From Rhodoblastus sp963704565 (GTDB taxonomy: Bacteria > Pseudomonadota > Alphaproteobacteria > Rhizobiales > Beijerinckiaceae): 64,000 bases of DNA. How positions within the stretch are numbered: the first letter of the stretch is position 1; the number at the start of each line of letters is the position of its first letter. Below the pieces are notes generated by a model. The model worked only from the letters and a program-made list of their open reading frames with translations. It did not search any database and was not told the origin of the DNA. Shown piece after piece: positions 33,276 through 42,568 of this stretch. The stretch lies in contig OY969917.1 in the NCBI GenBank assembly GCA_963704565.1, positions 1,736,001-1,800,000 on the forward strand, written 5' to 3'. The position numbers and the translations under genes are program-made.

Positions 33276-34739
33276 TCAATGCGTGGCGGCGTCGGTTTCC
33301 AGCACCCAGGTGTCCTTGGTGCCGCCGCCCTGGCTGGAATTGACCACCAGCGAGCCCTCCTTGAGCGCGACGCGGGTCAGGCCGCCAGGCACGATGCGCA
33401 CGCCGTCGGCGCCGGACAGCACGAAGGGCCGCAGATCGACATGGCGCGGCGCGACGCCCTCGGGGAAGGAGGTCGGGCAGGTCGAGAGCGACAGGGTCGG
33501 CTGGGCGATGAAGCCTTCCGGCGCCGCCTTGAGCTTCTGGCGGAAGGTCTCGATCTCCGCCTTGCTCGAATGGGGGCCGACCAGCATGCCATAGCCGCCG
33601 GAGCCGTTGACCTCCTTGACCACCAGTTCGGACAGATGGTCGAGCACATATTTCAGGGCCTCCGGCTCGCGGCAGCGCCAGGTCGCGACATTTTTCAGTT
33701 TCGGCTCCTCGCCGAGATAGAAACGGATGATTTCCGGCATGTAGGTATAGATCGCCTTGTCGTCGGCGACGCCCGCGCCCACCGCATTGGCCAAGGTGAC
33801 ATTGCCGGCGAGATAGGCGCCCATCAGGCCGGCGGCGCCGAGCGCCGAATCCGGCCGGAACGCCAGAGGATCGATGAAATCGTCGTCCACCCTGCGATAG
33901 ATCACGTCCACCCGCTTCAGCCCCTCGGTGGTCCGCATGAAGACCACGTCGTCCCTGACCACGAGGTCGCGGCCTTCGACCAGCTCGACGCCGAGCTTGT
34001 CGGCGAGGAAGGAATGTTCGTAATAGGCTGAATTGTACTGGCCCGGCGTCAGCACCACGATATTGGGCTCGGCCGGACAATGGGGCGGCGCGACCGAGCG
34101 CAGGGACGCCAGAAGCGCGTCGGGATAATTCTCGACCGGCAGGACGCGATGATCGGCGAAGAGATCGGGCGCGAGCCGGATCATCATCTCGCGATTTTCC
34201 AGCATGTAGGAGACGCCCGACGGCGTGCGGCAATTGTCCTCCAGGACATAGAAATCGCGATCGTCGACGCGGATGACGTCGATCCCGGCGATATGGGTCC
34301 AGATGTCGTGCGGGACGCGGCGGCCCTGCATTTCCGGCCGGTAGGCGGGGTTGCGAAACAGCAGATCGCCAGGCACGAGGCCGGCGCGGATGATTTCCTG
34401 CGCGCCATAGACGTCGGTCAGGAACATGTTCAAGGCCTTGACGCGCTGGATCAGCCCGGCTTCGAGCCGGCGCCATTCGTCATGGCCGAGCAGGCGGGGA
34501 ACGATGTCGAAGGGAATGAGCCGCTCGGCGGCCTCCTTGTCGCCATAGACGGCGAAAGTGATGCCGATGCGGCGGAACAGCATTTCCGCCTGCTGACGGC
34601 GGGAATCGAGCAGTCCCGGCGGCGAATTTTCGAGCCATTCCGCGATTCGGCTATAGACCGCGCGGGTCGCGCCGCCGTCGCCGTTCATTTCGTCGAAACA
34701 GGGCGCGGTCGTCGGTTCGATCGGCATCTGGAAAGTCAT
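33276..34739 (-). CDS. Circularly permuted ATP-grasp type 2 protein
   Basis: A 487-residue stand-alone ATP-grasp protein. Motifs include RVDDRDFYVLEDNCRTPSG, LTPGQYNSAYYEHSFLAD, RRVDDDFIDPLAF, ANAVGAGVADDK and VVKEVNGSGGYGML, which together form the nucleotide and metal site. It is predicted to form an amide bond on an unknown substrate. The ATG at 34739 (MTFQMPIEP) was preferred to 34763. It is the first gene of a minus-strand operon with alpha-E. Its domain partner is fused in the version at 19886. Confidence 0.9.
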   Translation of the reverse strand: MTFQMPIEPTTAPCFDEMNGDGGATRAVYSRIAEWLENSPPGLLDSRRQQAEMLFRRIGITFAVYGDKEAAERLIPFDIVPRLLGHDEWRRLEAGLIQRVKALNMFLTDVYGAQEIIRAGLVPGDLLFRNPAYRPEMQGRRVPHDIWTHIAGIDVIRVDDRDFYVLEDNCRTPSGVSYMLENREMMIRLAPDLFADHRVLPVENYPDALLASLRSVAPPHCPAEPNIVVLTPGQYNSAYYEHSFLADKLGVELVEGRDLVVRDDVVFMRTTEGLKRVDVIYRRVDDDFIDPLAFRPDSALGAAGLMGAYLAGNVTLANAVGAGVADDKAIYTYMPEIIRFYLGEEPKLKNVATWRCREPEALKYVLDHLSELVVKEVNGSGGYGMLVGPHSSKAEIETFRQKLKAAPEGFIAQPTLSLSTCPTSFPEGVAPRHVDLRPFVLSGADGVRIVPGGLTRVALKEGSLVVNSSQGGGTKDTWVLETDAATH

Positions 34740-35056
34740 GGCCGGCAGTCTCCACGCAACCAACGCGCCGACCGGCGAAAAAGTCCCGAAAGCCTCAAAA
34801 TCGCCAGGCCCGCCTACGTTTGAACCGAGTTTAACGGGCGCCTGGCGCGAAGGCCCAGCCTAAATTTTTTGCTGGGCGCCCGATAACAGGCGAAGGGGCG
34901 AGAAACCGGTCGATGCTGCATAAAAAACAGGCACACTGGCCATAGGTCTATCGTCGCCAGGAAATTCGACCGGCGTCGCCATTTGCTTGCGGACGCGCCA
35001 CTGGGGTACAAGCCCGGACATATTTGTCGACCACCCGCGCTCCTCTGGTTCAACAC
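34740..35056. other. Divergent promoter region between ATP-grasp and efflux operons
   Basis: 317 bp without a convincing gene. It separates two divergent operons and presumably carries both promoters. No regulator gene or clear operator for the efflux pump was seen. Confidence 0.5.
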
Positions 35057-36187
35057 ATGCGCAAATTCGTCTTCGGCCTTGTCCTGCTCGCGCTCGTCGC
35101 GCTCATCGGCGCGGTCTGGTATTTTCATTTTCGTTACTTGCCGGAACAGATGCGCGTCGGCATGGCCGGCATGAAGCCTCCGGCGGCGGGCGTCGCGGTC
35201 GAAGCGGCGCGCGCGGAGGATTGGGCGCCGCATGTCTCGGCCATCGGCACGTTCAAGGCCGTGCCGGGCATTGACGTCGCCAGCCAGGTTGCGGGGATCG
35301 TCGCCCAGATCGCGTTCAGCAACGGCCAGGACGTGGAAAAAGGCGCGCTGCTGGTCAAGCTCGACAATTCGACCGAACAGGCCGACCTCGACGCCAATAT
35401 GGCGCTGATGAAAAACGCCCAATCCGCCTTCGACCGCCAGAAGGACTTGGAGGCGCGCGGCGTTTCGGCGCGCTCCAATTTCGATTTGGCCCAGGCCGTG
35501 CGCGATCAGGCCGCCGGCGCCGAGGAGAAGACCCGCGCTTTGATCGCGGAAAAAACGCTGGTGGCGCCTTTCTCCGGCCGGCTCGGCATCCGCAAGGTCG
35601 ATATCGGCCAATATGTCGCCGCGGGCGCGGCCATGGTGTCGCTCCAGCAGCTCGATCCGATCTATCTCGACTTCCCGGTTCCGGAGCAGGATTTTTCCAA
35701 TCTCGCCGCCGGCCAGAAGGTTTCGGCGCGGCTCGACGCTTTTCCGGGGACGGATTTCGAGGGCAGGATCGGCAATATCGACGCGCGGGTCGATCCCGCC
35801 ACCCGCGCCATTCTGGTGCGCGCCGAATTCGCTAATCCGGACAAGAAAATCCTGCCCGGCATGTTCGGCCATGTCGATTTTTCGGTCGGCGCGCCGGCGC
35901 CCGTGGTCACCGCGCCGCGCACCTCGGTCGATTATTCGCTCTATGGCGATTCCATCTATGTGGTCGTCCCCGACGACAAGGCCAACGGCTTCGACGGACC
36001 GCTCCATGTCGAACGACGCTCGGTCAAGGTCGGCGATGCGCAAGGCGACCGCGTGGTGATTCTTTCCGGCGTGGCGCCCGGCGAAAGGATCGTGACCGAG
36101 GGCCAGATCAAGCTGCAACCCGGCGCGGCGGTGCGAATTGAATCCGGCGCGGCGATGAGTCCGCCCGCCGTGCGGCCTCTTCCGTGA
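35057..36187 (+). CDS. RND efflux pump periplasmic adaptor (HlyD/MFP)
   Basis: A 376-residue membrane-fusion protein. An N-terminal membrane anchor (residues about 4-24) is followed by the lipoyl/barrel-sandwich halves (SQVAGIVAQIAFSNGQDVEKGALLVKLDN and ALIAEKTLVAPFSGRLGIRKVDIGQYV), a short coiled coil between them, and beta-barrel and membrane-proximal domains. ATG 35057 is preferred to TTG 35024. It links the RND permease that starts ten bases downstream to an outer-membrane channel; no channel gene is in this operon. Confidence 0.92.
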   Translation: MRKFVFGLVLLALVALIGAVWYFHFRYLPEQMRVGMAGMKPPAAGVAVEAARAEDWAPHVSAIGTFKAVPGIDVASQVAGIVAQIAFSNGQDVEKGALLVKLDNSTEQADLDANMALMKNAQSAFDRQKDLEARGVSARSNFDLAQAVRDQAAGAEEKTRALIAEKTLVAPFSGRLGIRKVDIGQYVAAGAAMVSLQQLDPIYLDFPVPEQDFSNLAAGQKVSARLDAFPGTDFEGRIGNIDARVDPATRAILVRAEFANPDKKILPGMFGHVDFSVGAPAPVVTAPRTSVDYSLYGDSIYVVVPDDKANGFDGPLHVERRSVKVGDAQGDRVVILSGVAPGERIVTEGQIKLQPGAAVRIESGAAMSPPAVRPLP

Positions 36188-36197
36188 GCGCGCGCTG

Positions 36198-39100
36198 ATG
36201 GGAGCCTTCACCGATCTCTTCATTCGCCGGCCGGTGCTGGCGACCGTTGTCAGCCTGCTGATCCTGCTGGTCGGCGCGCAGGCCGGATTCAACCTGCAGA
36301 TCCGGCAATATCCGGCCCTGTCCTCGGCGAGCATCGCGGTCACCACGACTTATCCGGGGGCCAACGCCGATCTGATCAAGGGCTTCATCACCACGCCGAT
36401 CGAACAGGCGGTGGCGAGCACGGAGGGCCTGGACACCCTGGTCTCCAATTCGCAGCAGAACGTCTCGACCGTCACGCTCAACCTGCGGCTCAACGCCAAT
36501 GCCGACCGCGCCATGACCGACGTGCTGGCCAAGGTCGCGCAGGTCAAATATCTGCTGCCGAAAGAGGCCAACGATCCGGTGGTCGTCAAGCAGACCGGCC
36601 AGGGCACGGCCCTGCTCTATATGTCGTTCAATTCCGACAATTTGAGCGCGGCGCAGATCACCGATTACATCACTCGCGTCATCCAGCCGCGCCTGCAAAC
36701 CGTCGATGGCGTCGCCAGCGCCACGATCATCGGCGGGCAGAATTTCGCCATGCGCATCTGGCTCGATCCCGACAAAATGGCGGCGCGCGGGGTGACGGCC
36801 GGGGACATTCGCAACGCCCTGCTCGCCAATAATTTCACCTCCGCCGCCGGCCAGATCAAAGGCGATTTCACCCAGACCAGCATCAACGCCCTGACCTCGC
36901 TGGAGACCGCGAAGGCCTTCGCGCAACTGACGATCTTCAACAAGGGCGACGCTTTGGTGAAGCTCGGCGATGTCGCGCGCATCGACCTCGGCCCGGAAAG
37001 CGTCGATTCCTCCGCCGTGTTCGACGGTCTCAAGGCGGTTTTCATCGGCGTTTACGCGACGCCGACCGCCAATCCGCTCAGCGTGATCGCCGACGTGCGC
37101 AAGGCCTTTCCCTCGATCCAGGCCGGGCTGCCCGCCGGCATGAAGGGCGCCATCGCCTATGACGCGACCGAGTTCATCCGCGCCTCGATCCATGAGGTCG
37201 CCAAGACCCTAATCGAGGCGGCGGCGATCGTCATTGTCGTGATCTTTCTGTTTCTCGGCGACCTGCGCGCGACCCTGATCCCGATCGTCACCATCCCCTT
37301 GTCGCTGATCGGCGTCATGACCTTCATGCTGCTGCTCGGCTATTCGATCAACCTTCTGACCTTGCTCGCCTTCGTGCTGGCGATCGGCCTGGTGGTGGAC
37401 GACGCCATTGTCGTGGTCGAGAACATCTATCGCCATATCGAGGAAGGCCACGCGCCGCGCGAGGCGGCGCTGCTCGGCGCGCGGGAGATCGCCCTGCCGG
37501 TCGTCGGCATGACCATCACCTTGGCCGCCGTCTATGCGCCGATCGGCTTCATCGGCGGCCTGTCCGGCGCTCTGTTCAAGGAATTCGCCTTCACGCTGGC
37601 CGGCTCGGTGATCGTGTCCGGTTTCATCGCGCTGACCTTGTCGCCGATGATGTGCTCGAAGCTCTTGCGCCCGCATGAGCGCCATCGGCCCGGCGCCCTG
37701 CGCCAGGGCCGGCGCTCGATGGTCGAATTTCTCGACGACGCCTTCGAGTCCTTGCGCCGGCGCTACGAGCGCCTGCTCCATCGCACGCTCAATTTCCGCG
37801 CCTTGACCATTCTGATTCTCATCGGGGTGCTGGCGCTGACCGGCCTGCTCTATGTCTCGACGCCGCGCGAACTGGCGCCGCAAGAGGACCAGGGCCTGAT
37901 CCTGACCATGGTCAAGTCGCCGCAATACGCCAATCTCGATTATCTCGAAAATGTCACCGCGCGCCTGCAGAAAAAGGTTTTCGACAAGGTGGCGGAAAAG
38001 GAGCATGTCTTCGTCATCAACGGCTCGCAGGGCGTCAACACCGGCTTCGCCGGCATGCTGCTCAAGCCGTGGAGCGAGCGCCAGCGCAGCCAGGCGCAGG
38101 TCCTGCAAAGCCTGCAACCTTTGCTCGCCGACCAGACCGGCGCCAAGATTTTTTCCTTCGCCTTGCCCTCGCTGCCCGGCTCGACCGGCGGCCCGCCGGT
38201 GCAATTCGTCATCCGCACCGCCGGCGATTTTCTCACCCTTTCGCGCGTGCTCGACGAGATGCTGGCGCAATCGCGCAAGAGCGGCCTGTTCATCTTCACC
38301 GACGGCGACCTGAAATTCGACACGCCGCAATGGCAAGTGAAAATCGACGCCGCCAAGGCGTCGAGCCTCGGGCTCACCATGCAGGACATCGGCGCGACTT
38401 TGGCGACTTTTCTCGGCGGCAATTATGTCAACCGCTTCGATCTCGCCGGCCGCTCCTACGAGGTCATCCCGCAGGCGCCGCGCGATTATCGCCTGAGTTC
38501 CGACTGGCTGATGCGCTACCAGCTGCGCACGGCGAGCGGCGCGCTGGTTCCGCTTTCGACCGTGGTCAGCATGACCGAAAAGACCCAGCCGAATGCGCTG
38601 ACCAGTTTCCAGCAGCTCAACGCCGCGACGCTTTCCGGCGTGCCCTTCCCCGGCCATACGCTCGGCGAAGTTTTAGGCTTCCTCGAAGGCGCGGCGCAGA
38701 AAACCTTCCCCGAAGGCTATTCCTACGATTTCCAGGGCGAGAGCCGGCAATTCACGCAGGAGGGCGATGTGCTCGCCTTCGCCTTCGTCTTCTCGCTGAT
38801 CGTGATCTATCTGGTGCTGGCGGGGCAGTTCGAGAGCTTCCGCGACCCGCTCATCGTGCTGATCGCCTTGCCGACCTCGATGTTCGGCGCCCTGCTGCCG
38901 CTCAACATCCTCGGCGTGATCGGCGCGGCCTCGATCAACATCTTCACCCAGATCGGCCTGATGACCTTGATCGGCCTGATCTCCAAGCACGGCATATTGA
39001 TGGTCGATTTCGCCAATCAGATGCAGCGCCGCGAGGGCCTGTCGCCGCGCGAGGCGATCGAACACGCCGCCGGCGTGCGCCTGCGCCCGATCCTGATGAC

Positions 39101-39311
39101 CACCGCCGCCATGGTGGTCGGCATGATCCCGTTGATCGTGGCGTCCGGCGCCGGCGCCCGCAGCCGCGCCGCCATCGGCATTGTCATCGGCGCCGGCATG
39201 AGCGTCGGCACGATCTTCACGCTTTTCGTCACCCCGGCGGTCTATTCGCTGCTGGCGCGCCGGCACGGCAAGGACGAGCTTCTGGACGCGCCGCCTGCGG
39301 CGGAAGCCTGA
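36198..39311 (+). CDS. Multidrug efflux RND permease (HAE1 family)
   Basis: A 1037-residue inner-membrane antiporter. It opens FTDLFIRRPVLATVVSLLILLVG and has the TM4 proton-relay aspartates in AIGLVVDDAIVVVENIYRHIEEG, two large periplasmic loops, and a second membrane bundle containing LIGLISKHGILMVDFAN. Length and motifs fit the AcrB/MexF/MdtBC class. It exports drugs or other amphiphiles with the adaptor at 35057. Substrate range cannot be told from sequence. Confidence 0.93.
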   Translation: MGAFTDLFIRRPVLATVVSLLILLVGAQAGFNLQIRQYPALSSASIAVTTTYPGANADLIKGFITTPIEQAVASTEGLDTLVSNSQQNVSTVTLNLRLNANADRAMTDVLAKVAQVKYLLPKEANDPVVVKQTGQGTALLYMSFNSDNLSAAQITDYITRVIQPRLQTVDGVASATIIGGQNFAMRIWLDPDKMAARGVTAGDIRNALLANNFTSAAGQIKGDFTQTSINALTSLETAKAFAQLTIFNKGDALVKLGDVARIDLGPESVDSSAVFDGLKAVFIGVYATPTANPLSVIADVRKAFPSIQAGLPAGMKGAIAYDATEFIRASIHEVAKTLIEAAAIVIVVIFLFLGDLRATLIPIVTIPLSLIGVMTFMLLLGYSINLLTLLAFVLAIGLVVDDAIVVVENIYRHIEEGHAPREAALLGAREIALPVVGMTITLAAVYAPIGFIGGLSGALFKEFAFTLAGSVIVSGFIALTLSPMMCSKLLRPHERHRPGALRQGRRSMVEFLDDAFESLRRRYERLLHRTLNFRALTILILIGVLALTGLLYVSTPRELAPQEDQGLILTMVKSPQYANLDYLENVTARLQKKVFDKVAEKEHVFVINGSQGVNTGFAGMLLKPWSERQRSQAQVLQSLQPLLADQTGAKIFSFALPSLPGSTGGPPVQFVIRTAGDFLTLSRVLDEMLAQSRKSGLFIFTDGDLKFDTPQWQVKIDAAKASSLGLTMQDIGATLATFLGGNYVNRFDLAGRSYEVIPQAPRDYRLSSDWLMRYQLRTASGALVPLSTVVSMTEKTQPNALTSFQQLNAATLSGVPFPGHTLGEVLGFLEGAAQKTFPEGYSYDFQGESRQFTQEGDVLAFAFVFSLIVIYLVLAGQFESFRDPLIVLIALPTSMFGALLPLNILGVIGAASINIFTQIGLMTLIGLISKHGILMVDFANQMQRREGLSPREAIEHAAGVRLRPILMTTAAMVVGMIPLIVASGAGARSRAAIGIVIGAGMSVGTIFTLFVTPAVYSLLARRHGKDELLDAPPAAEA

Positions 39312-39327
39312 AGGCTTGGCCTTTGCT

Positions 39328-39428
39328 AGAGCCTTTTCCGTTCCTTCGGAATCGGAAGAAGTCTCTAATTAATTGTTTTAACGCATATTCTTGTCCAAAA
39401 AGTCTGCAACGTTTTGGGAATATGCTCT
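39328..39428 (+). repeat. RIME-like palindromic repeat, copy 4 (left of IS5 element)
   Basis: 101 bp in plus orientation with a few substitutions (AATTAATTG, GCAACGTTTTGG). It ends exactly at the CTAG target duplication of the IS5-family element and forms an inverted pair with copy 5. Confidence 0.87.
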
Positions 39429-39430
39429 AG

Positions 39431-40932
39431 CAGGCTGTTGAAAAAGTATCTGGCCACGGGAATCGAGGTGTGATTCAGTCTCCCTACGTGCGGGGGCTGA
39501 ATGATGCGGGGCGAAGACGAGCGGATTGGGGCGCTATTCAGCTACGTCGATTTGGAAGCCCGTGTTCGGCAGAATCATCCGCTGCGGGTGATCCGTTTGA
39601 TCGTGAACGAGGCGTTGTCGACGCTAGCCGGCGAGTTTTCTGAGCTGTATTCGCCGATGGGGCGTCCGTCGATCGCGCCGGAGAAACTCTTGCGGGCGAT
39701 GTTGCTGCAAGCGTTTTATACGATCCGCTCGGAACGCCAGTTGATGGAGCGGTTGGAGTTCGACCTTCTGTTCCGCTGGTTTGTCGGCATGGGTGTCGAT
39801 GACGCGGTATGGGACCATTCAGTTTTCTCCAAAAATCGGGATCGCCTTCTTGAAGGGGCGATCGCCGCGAAATTCATGAAGGCGGTGCTGGAGCAGCCGC
39901 GCGTGAAGCGACTTTTGAGCACGGACCACTTCTCGGTCGACGGCACGCTGATCGAAGCCTGGGCGTCGATGAAGAGCTTTCGCCCCAAGGACGGATCGGA
40001 TGAGCCGCCGACTGAAAGCGGCGGGCGCAACCAGGAAGCGGATTTTCACGGCGCCAAGCGGTCGAACGAAACGCACGCCTCGACCACCGATCCCGAGGCC
40101 AAGCTTTATCGCAAAGGGAAAGGCAAGGAGGCCAAACTCTGCTTCATGGGCCACGCCCTGATGGAGAACCGGAATGGCCTCGTCGTCGACGCCTGCCTGA
40201 CACAGGCGGATGGCCACGCGGAACGGATTGCGGCGCTTCACATGATCGAGCCATGGGCCGATCGACCGAATGCGGTCACACTGGGCGCCGACAAGGCTTA
40301 CGACACTCGAGACTTCGTCAACGAACTGCGGTCGATGCACGCGACGCCGCATGTGGCGCAGAATACGAGCGGACGTTCGTCGGCGATTGACGGCCGCACG
40401 ACGCGGCATGCCGGCTACGCCGTCAGTCAGCGCCTCCGCAAGCGGATCGAAGAGGCCTTCGGCTGGATCAAGACCATCGCCGGACAGGAGAAGACCAAAT
40501 TCCGTGGGCGTGATCGCGTCGGATGGGCCTTTGTCTTCGCGGCCGCCGCCTATAATCTGACGCGGTTGCCCAAGCTCATGGCGGCGCCGACATGAGCGCG
40601 CCGGCAAACTGCCAGCTCGTCGGCAACTGGCGGATCGTCGAGGCCGATATTTGGGATCGCGACTATCTCGATCTCTGCGGGCCGGCGACGATCACCATCA
40701 CCGGCCACGGCCAAGGCGAAATCGCCTTCGGAGCACTGCGGGCCGGTCTCGACATCGAATACAGCCGGTCGTCGATCGGATTCACATGGGCCGGATTCGA
40801 CGAAATGGATGAAGTCTCGGGTGATGGCTCCGCCGAATTGCTCGACGATGGCTCCATCGAGATCGAATTTGCTTATCACAACGGCGACGAAGCCATCCTC
40901 AAAGCCAAACGGGATACTTCTTCAACAGCCTG
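39431..40932 (+). mobile_element. IS5-family insertion sequence in a palindromic repeat pair
   Basis: About 1.5 kb. Terminal inverted repeats start CAGGCTGTTGAA and continue AAAGTATC (left) and GAAGTATC (right, complement). It is flanked by a CTAG duplication (39427-39430 and 40933-40936), the usual IS5-group target. It carries a transposase and a passenger gene. Removing the element and one CTAG joins repeat copies 4 and 5 tail to tail into a 200-bp near-palindrome. Confidence 0.92.
39501..40595 (+). CDS. IS5 family transposase
   Basis: A 364-residue DDE transposase with an N-terminal DUF772 region (HPLRVIRLIVNEAL, MGRPSIAPEKLLRAMLLQ, FRWFVGM) and the catalytic residues in FSVDGTLIEAWAS (first Asp), LGADKAYDTRDF (second Asp) and RKRIEEAFGWIKTIAG (Glu). 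The frame is complete, so the element may be active. Its stop overlaps the passenger gene start (ATGA). Confidence 0.93.
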   Translation: MMRGEDERIGALFSYVDLEARVRQNHPLRVIRLIVNEALSTLAGEFSELYSPMGRPSIAPEKLLRAMLLQAFYTIRSERQLMERLEFDLLFRWFVGMGVDDAVWDHSVFSKNRDRLLEGAIAAKFMKAVLEQPRVKRLLSTDHFSVDGTLIEAWASMKSFRPKDGSDEPPTESGGRNQEADFHGAKRSNETHASTTDPEAKLYRKGKGKEAKLCFMGHALMENRNGLVVDACLTQADGHAERIAALHMIEPWADRPNAVTLGADKAYDTRDFVNELRSMHATPHVAQNTSGRSSAIDGRTTRHAGYAVSQRLRKRIEEAFGWIKTIAGQEKTKFRGRDRVGWAFVFAAAAYNLTRLPKLMAAPT

Positions 40933-40936
40933 CTAG
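40592..40936 (+). CDS. IS5 passenger gene, hypothetical protein
   Basis: A 114-residue protein whose ATG overlaps the transposase stop by four bases. It looks like a small beta-rich protein (QLVGNWRIVEADIWDRDYLDLCG, then IEYSRSSIGFTWAGFDEMDEVSGDG, then IEIEFAYHNGDEAILKA). The frame runs through the terminal inverted repeat, and its last codon and stop (TGC TAG) are completed by the target-site duplication. It does not resemble a transposase; such passengers exist in IS5 relatives without known function. Confidence 0.75.
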   Translation: MSAPANCQLVGNWRIVEADIWDRDYLDLCGPATITITGHGQGEIAFGALRAGLDIEYSRSSIGFTWAGFDEMDEVSGDGSAELLDDGSIEIEFAYHNGDEAILKAKRDTSSTAC

Positions 40937-41035
40937 AGCATATTCCCAAAAAGTTGCAGACTTTTTGGACAAGAATATGCGTTAAAACAATCAATTAGAG
41001 ACTTCTTCCGATTCCGAAGGAACGGAAAAGGCTCT
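40935..41035 (-). repeat. RIME-like palindromic repeat, copy 5 (right of IS5 element)
   Basis: 101 bp in reverse orientation, beginning at the right CTAG duplication. With copy 4 it makes an inverted pair interrupted by the insertion sequence. Confidence 0.87.
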
Positions 41036-41105
41036 AGCCGCCGGAGACAAAGGCGCGATCCACGCGCGTCTCCGCGCGGCCCAGGCTTCATGAAGGTCTC
41101 CAGCC

Positions 41106-41963
41106 TTACCCGACAGCCCAATTATCGATGAGCCGGATCCGGCCCAGCCGCGCCGCGACCAGCAGCCGGATCGGCCCCTCGGCGCGCGAAGCGACGGGCG
41201 CGAGGCTTTCCGCATGGCGCGCCTCGAAATAATCGAGAACGAAGCCGGCCGCCTCGATCTCCCGCCCCGCCCGCGCCGTGACGTCGCCGACCGCCGCGCC
41301 CGCCGCGATTTTTTCGGCGCTCTCGCGCAGCACGCGGGAAAGCGTCGCCGCTTGTGCGCGCTCCTCGGCGCTCAAATAGACATTGCGCGAGGACATGGCG
41401 AGGCCGTCCGCCTCGCGCAGGGTCGCAACCCCAAAGATGCGCGTCGGAATATCGAGATCGGCGGCCATGCGGCGGATCACCGCGAGCTGCTGGAAATCCT
41501 TTTCGCCGAAAAAGGTGCAATCGGCCTGGGCCTGGTTGAGCAGCTTGGCCACCACCTGCGCCACGCCGGCGAAATGATCGGGGCGGAACCTGTCCTCCAG
41601 CCCCGCCAGCGCCGGGCCGCGGGGAATGACCTTGGTCGAGAATCCGTGCGGGTACATTTCGGCGGGCGCCGGGGCGAAACAGCCGTCGCAGCCGGCGTCG
41701 GCCAATTTGGCGAGATCGGCTTCGAAAGTGCGCGGATAGGCCGAAAAATCCTCATTGGGCGCGAATTGGGTGGGATTGACGAAGATCGACACGACGGCGC
41801 GGCGGGCGTGGGCGCGCGAGGCCTCGACCAGCGAAACATGGCCGGCGTGCAGCGCCCCCATCGTCGGGATCAGCGCCACGCTCTCGCCAGCGGCGCGCCA
41901 TTGCGCGACGGCGCGGCGCATGTCGGAAATTTTTTTGAAAACGATGATGGGCTTGGCGCTCAT
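41106..41963 (-). CDS. panC: Pantothenate synthetase
   Basis: A 285-residue protein with the PanC pattern: LIPTMGALHAGHVSLV (HIGH-like ATP site), VSIFVNPTQFAPNEDFSAYPR, FFGEKDFQQLAVIRRM and LAMSSRNVYLS (KMSKS-like). It condenses pantoate and beta-alanine with ATP to give pantothenate for coenzyme A. The start at 41963 (MSAKPIIVFKKISD) gives the normal length. It follows the gamma-glutamylcyclotransferase gene by only seven bases. Confidence 0.95.
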   Translation of the reverse strand: MSAKPIIVFKKISDMRRAVAQWRAAGESVALIPTMGALHAGHVSLVEASRAHARRAVVSIFVNPTQFAPNEDFSAYPRTFEADLAKLADAGCDGCFAPAPAEMYPHGFSTKVIPRGPALAGLEDRFRPDHFAGVAQVVAKLLNQAQADCTFFGEKDFQQLAVIRRMAADLDIPTRIFGVATLREADGLAMSSRNVYLSAEERAQAATLSRVLRESAEKIAAGAAVGDVTARAGREIEAAGFVLDYFEARHAESLAPVASRAEGPIRLLVAARLGRIRLIDNWAVG

Positions 41964-41970
41964 TCCGGGC

Positions 41971-42465
41971 TCATTCTGGGGCTCTTGGGGCGACTGGACT
42001 CTTGATGGCGCGGAATTTCTTCGGCGCCTCGGGAACGTCCTCGCCGCCGACGCGGCGCAGGAAATCGACATAATCCGGCGCAAAGCCCTGGGCGCGCGCC
42101 GCCGCGACGATTTTTTCGATATAATCGGGCGGCGCCCGGCCGGCGCCTGTTTGCGCCGCGCCGACATAGACCAGCGCGCGAACCGGCGCGGCGCCCTCGC
42201 GCAGAACCGGAGTCGAGATTTTGACATAGGCGCCCTGCGCCACGCCCTCATAGCGGTCGAGGACCGCGAGATCGCCGAAGCTGACTTCCCACAATACGCC
42301 CGCGACATTGGCGGCCGGGTCGCGCAGGACGGTGGCGAAGCCGTCCGGCATGAGCGCGAAACGATGGCGCGGCAGAACAGCCCGGCCCAGCAGGCGCGCC
42401 CTGGCGCAGCGCCGCGCCATGGCGGCGGCGTCCATGTTGGAGCCATAGGCAAAATACAGCGGCAT
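41971..42465 (-). CDS. Gamma-glutamylcyclotransferase family protein
   Basis: A 164-residue protein starting MPLYFAYGSNMD, the hallmark glycine-rich YGSN loop of the family. The presumed catalytic Glu is in LDRYEGV. Members convert gamma-glutamyl amines or dipeptides to 5-oxoproline; the exact substrate here is unknown. The longer upstream frame lacks the proper start and was rejected. It forms a two-gene unit with panC. Confidence 0.85.
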   Translation of the reverse strand: MPLYFAYGSNMDAAAMARRCARARLLGRAVLPRHRFALMPDGFATVLRDPAANVAGVLWEVSFGDLAVLDRYEGVAQGAYVKISTPVLREGAAPVRALVYVGAAQTGAGRAPPDYIEKIVAAARAQGFAPDYVDFLRRVGGEDVPEAPKKFRAIKSPVAPRAPE

Positions 42466-42568
42466 AAGCTTGGACGATCCGTATTGATATTTGCGTCTCT
42501 GAATGTGAGGATGGCGCAGGCGCGTCAATCGCGCCCCGGCAAATATAAGCCGAAGTGGGAGGAAGCAA

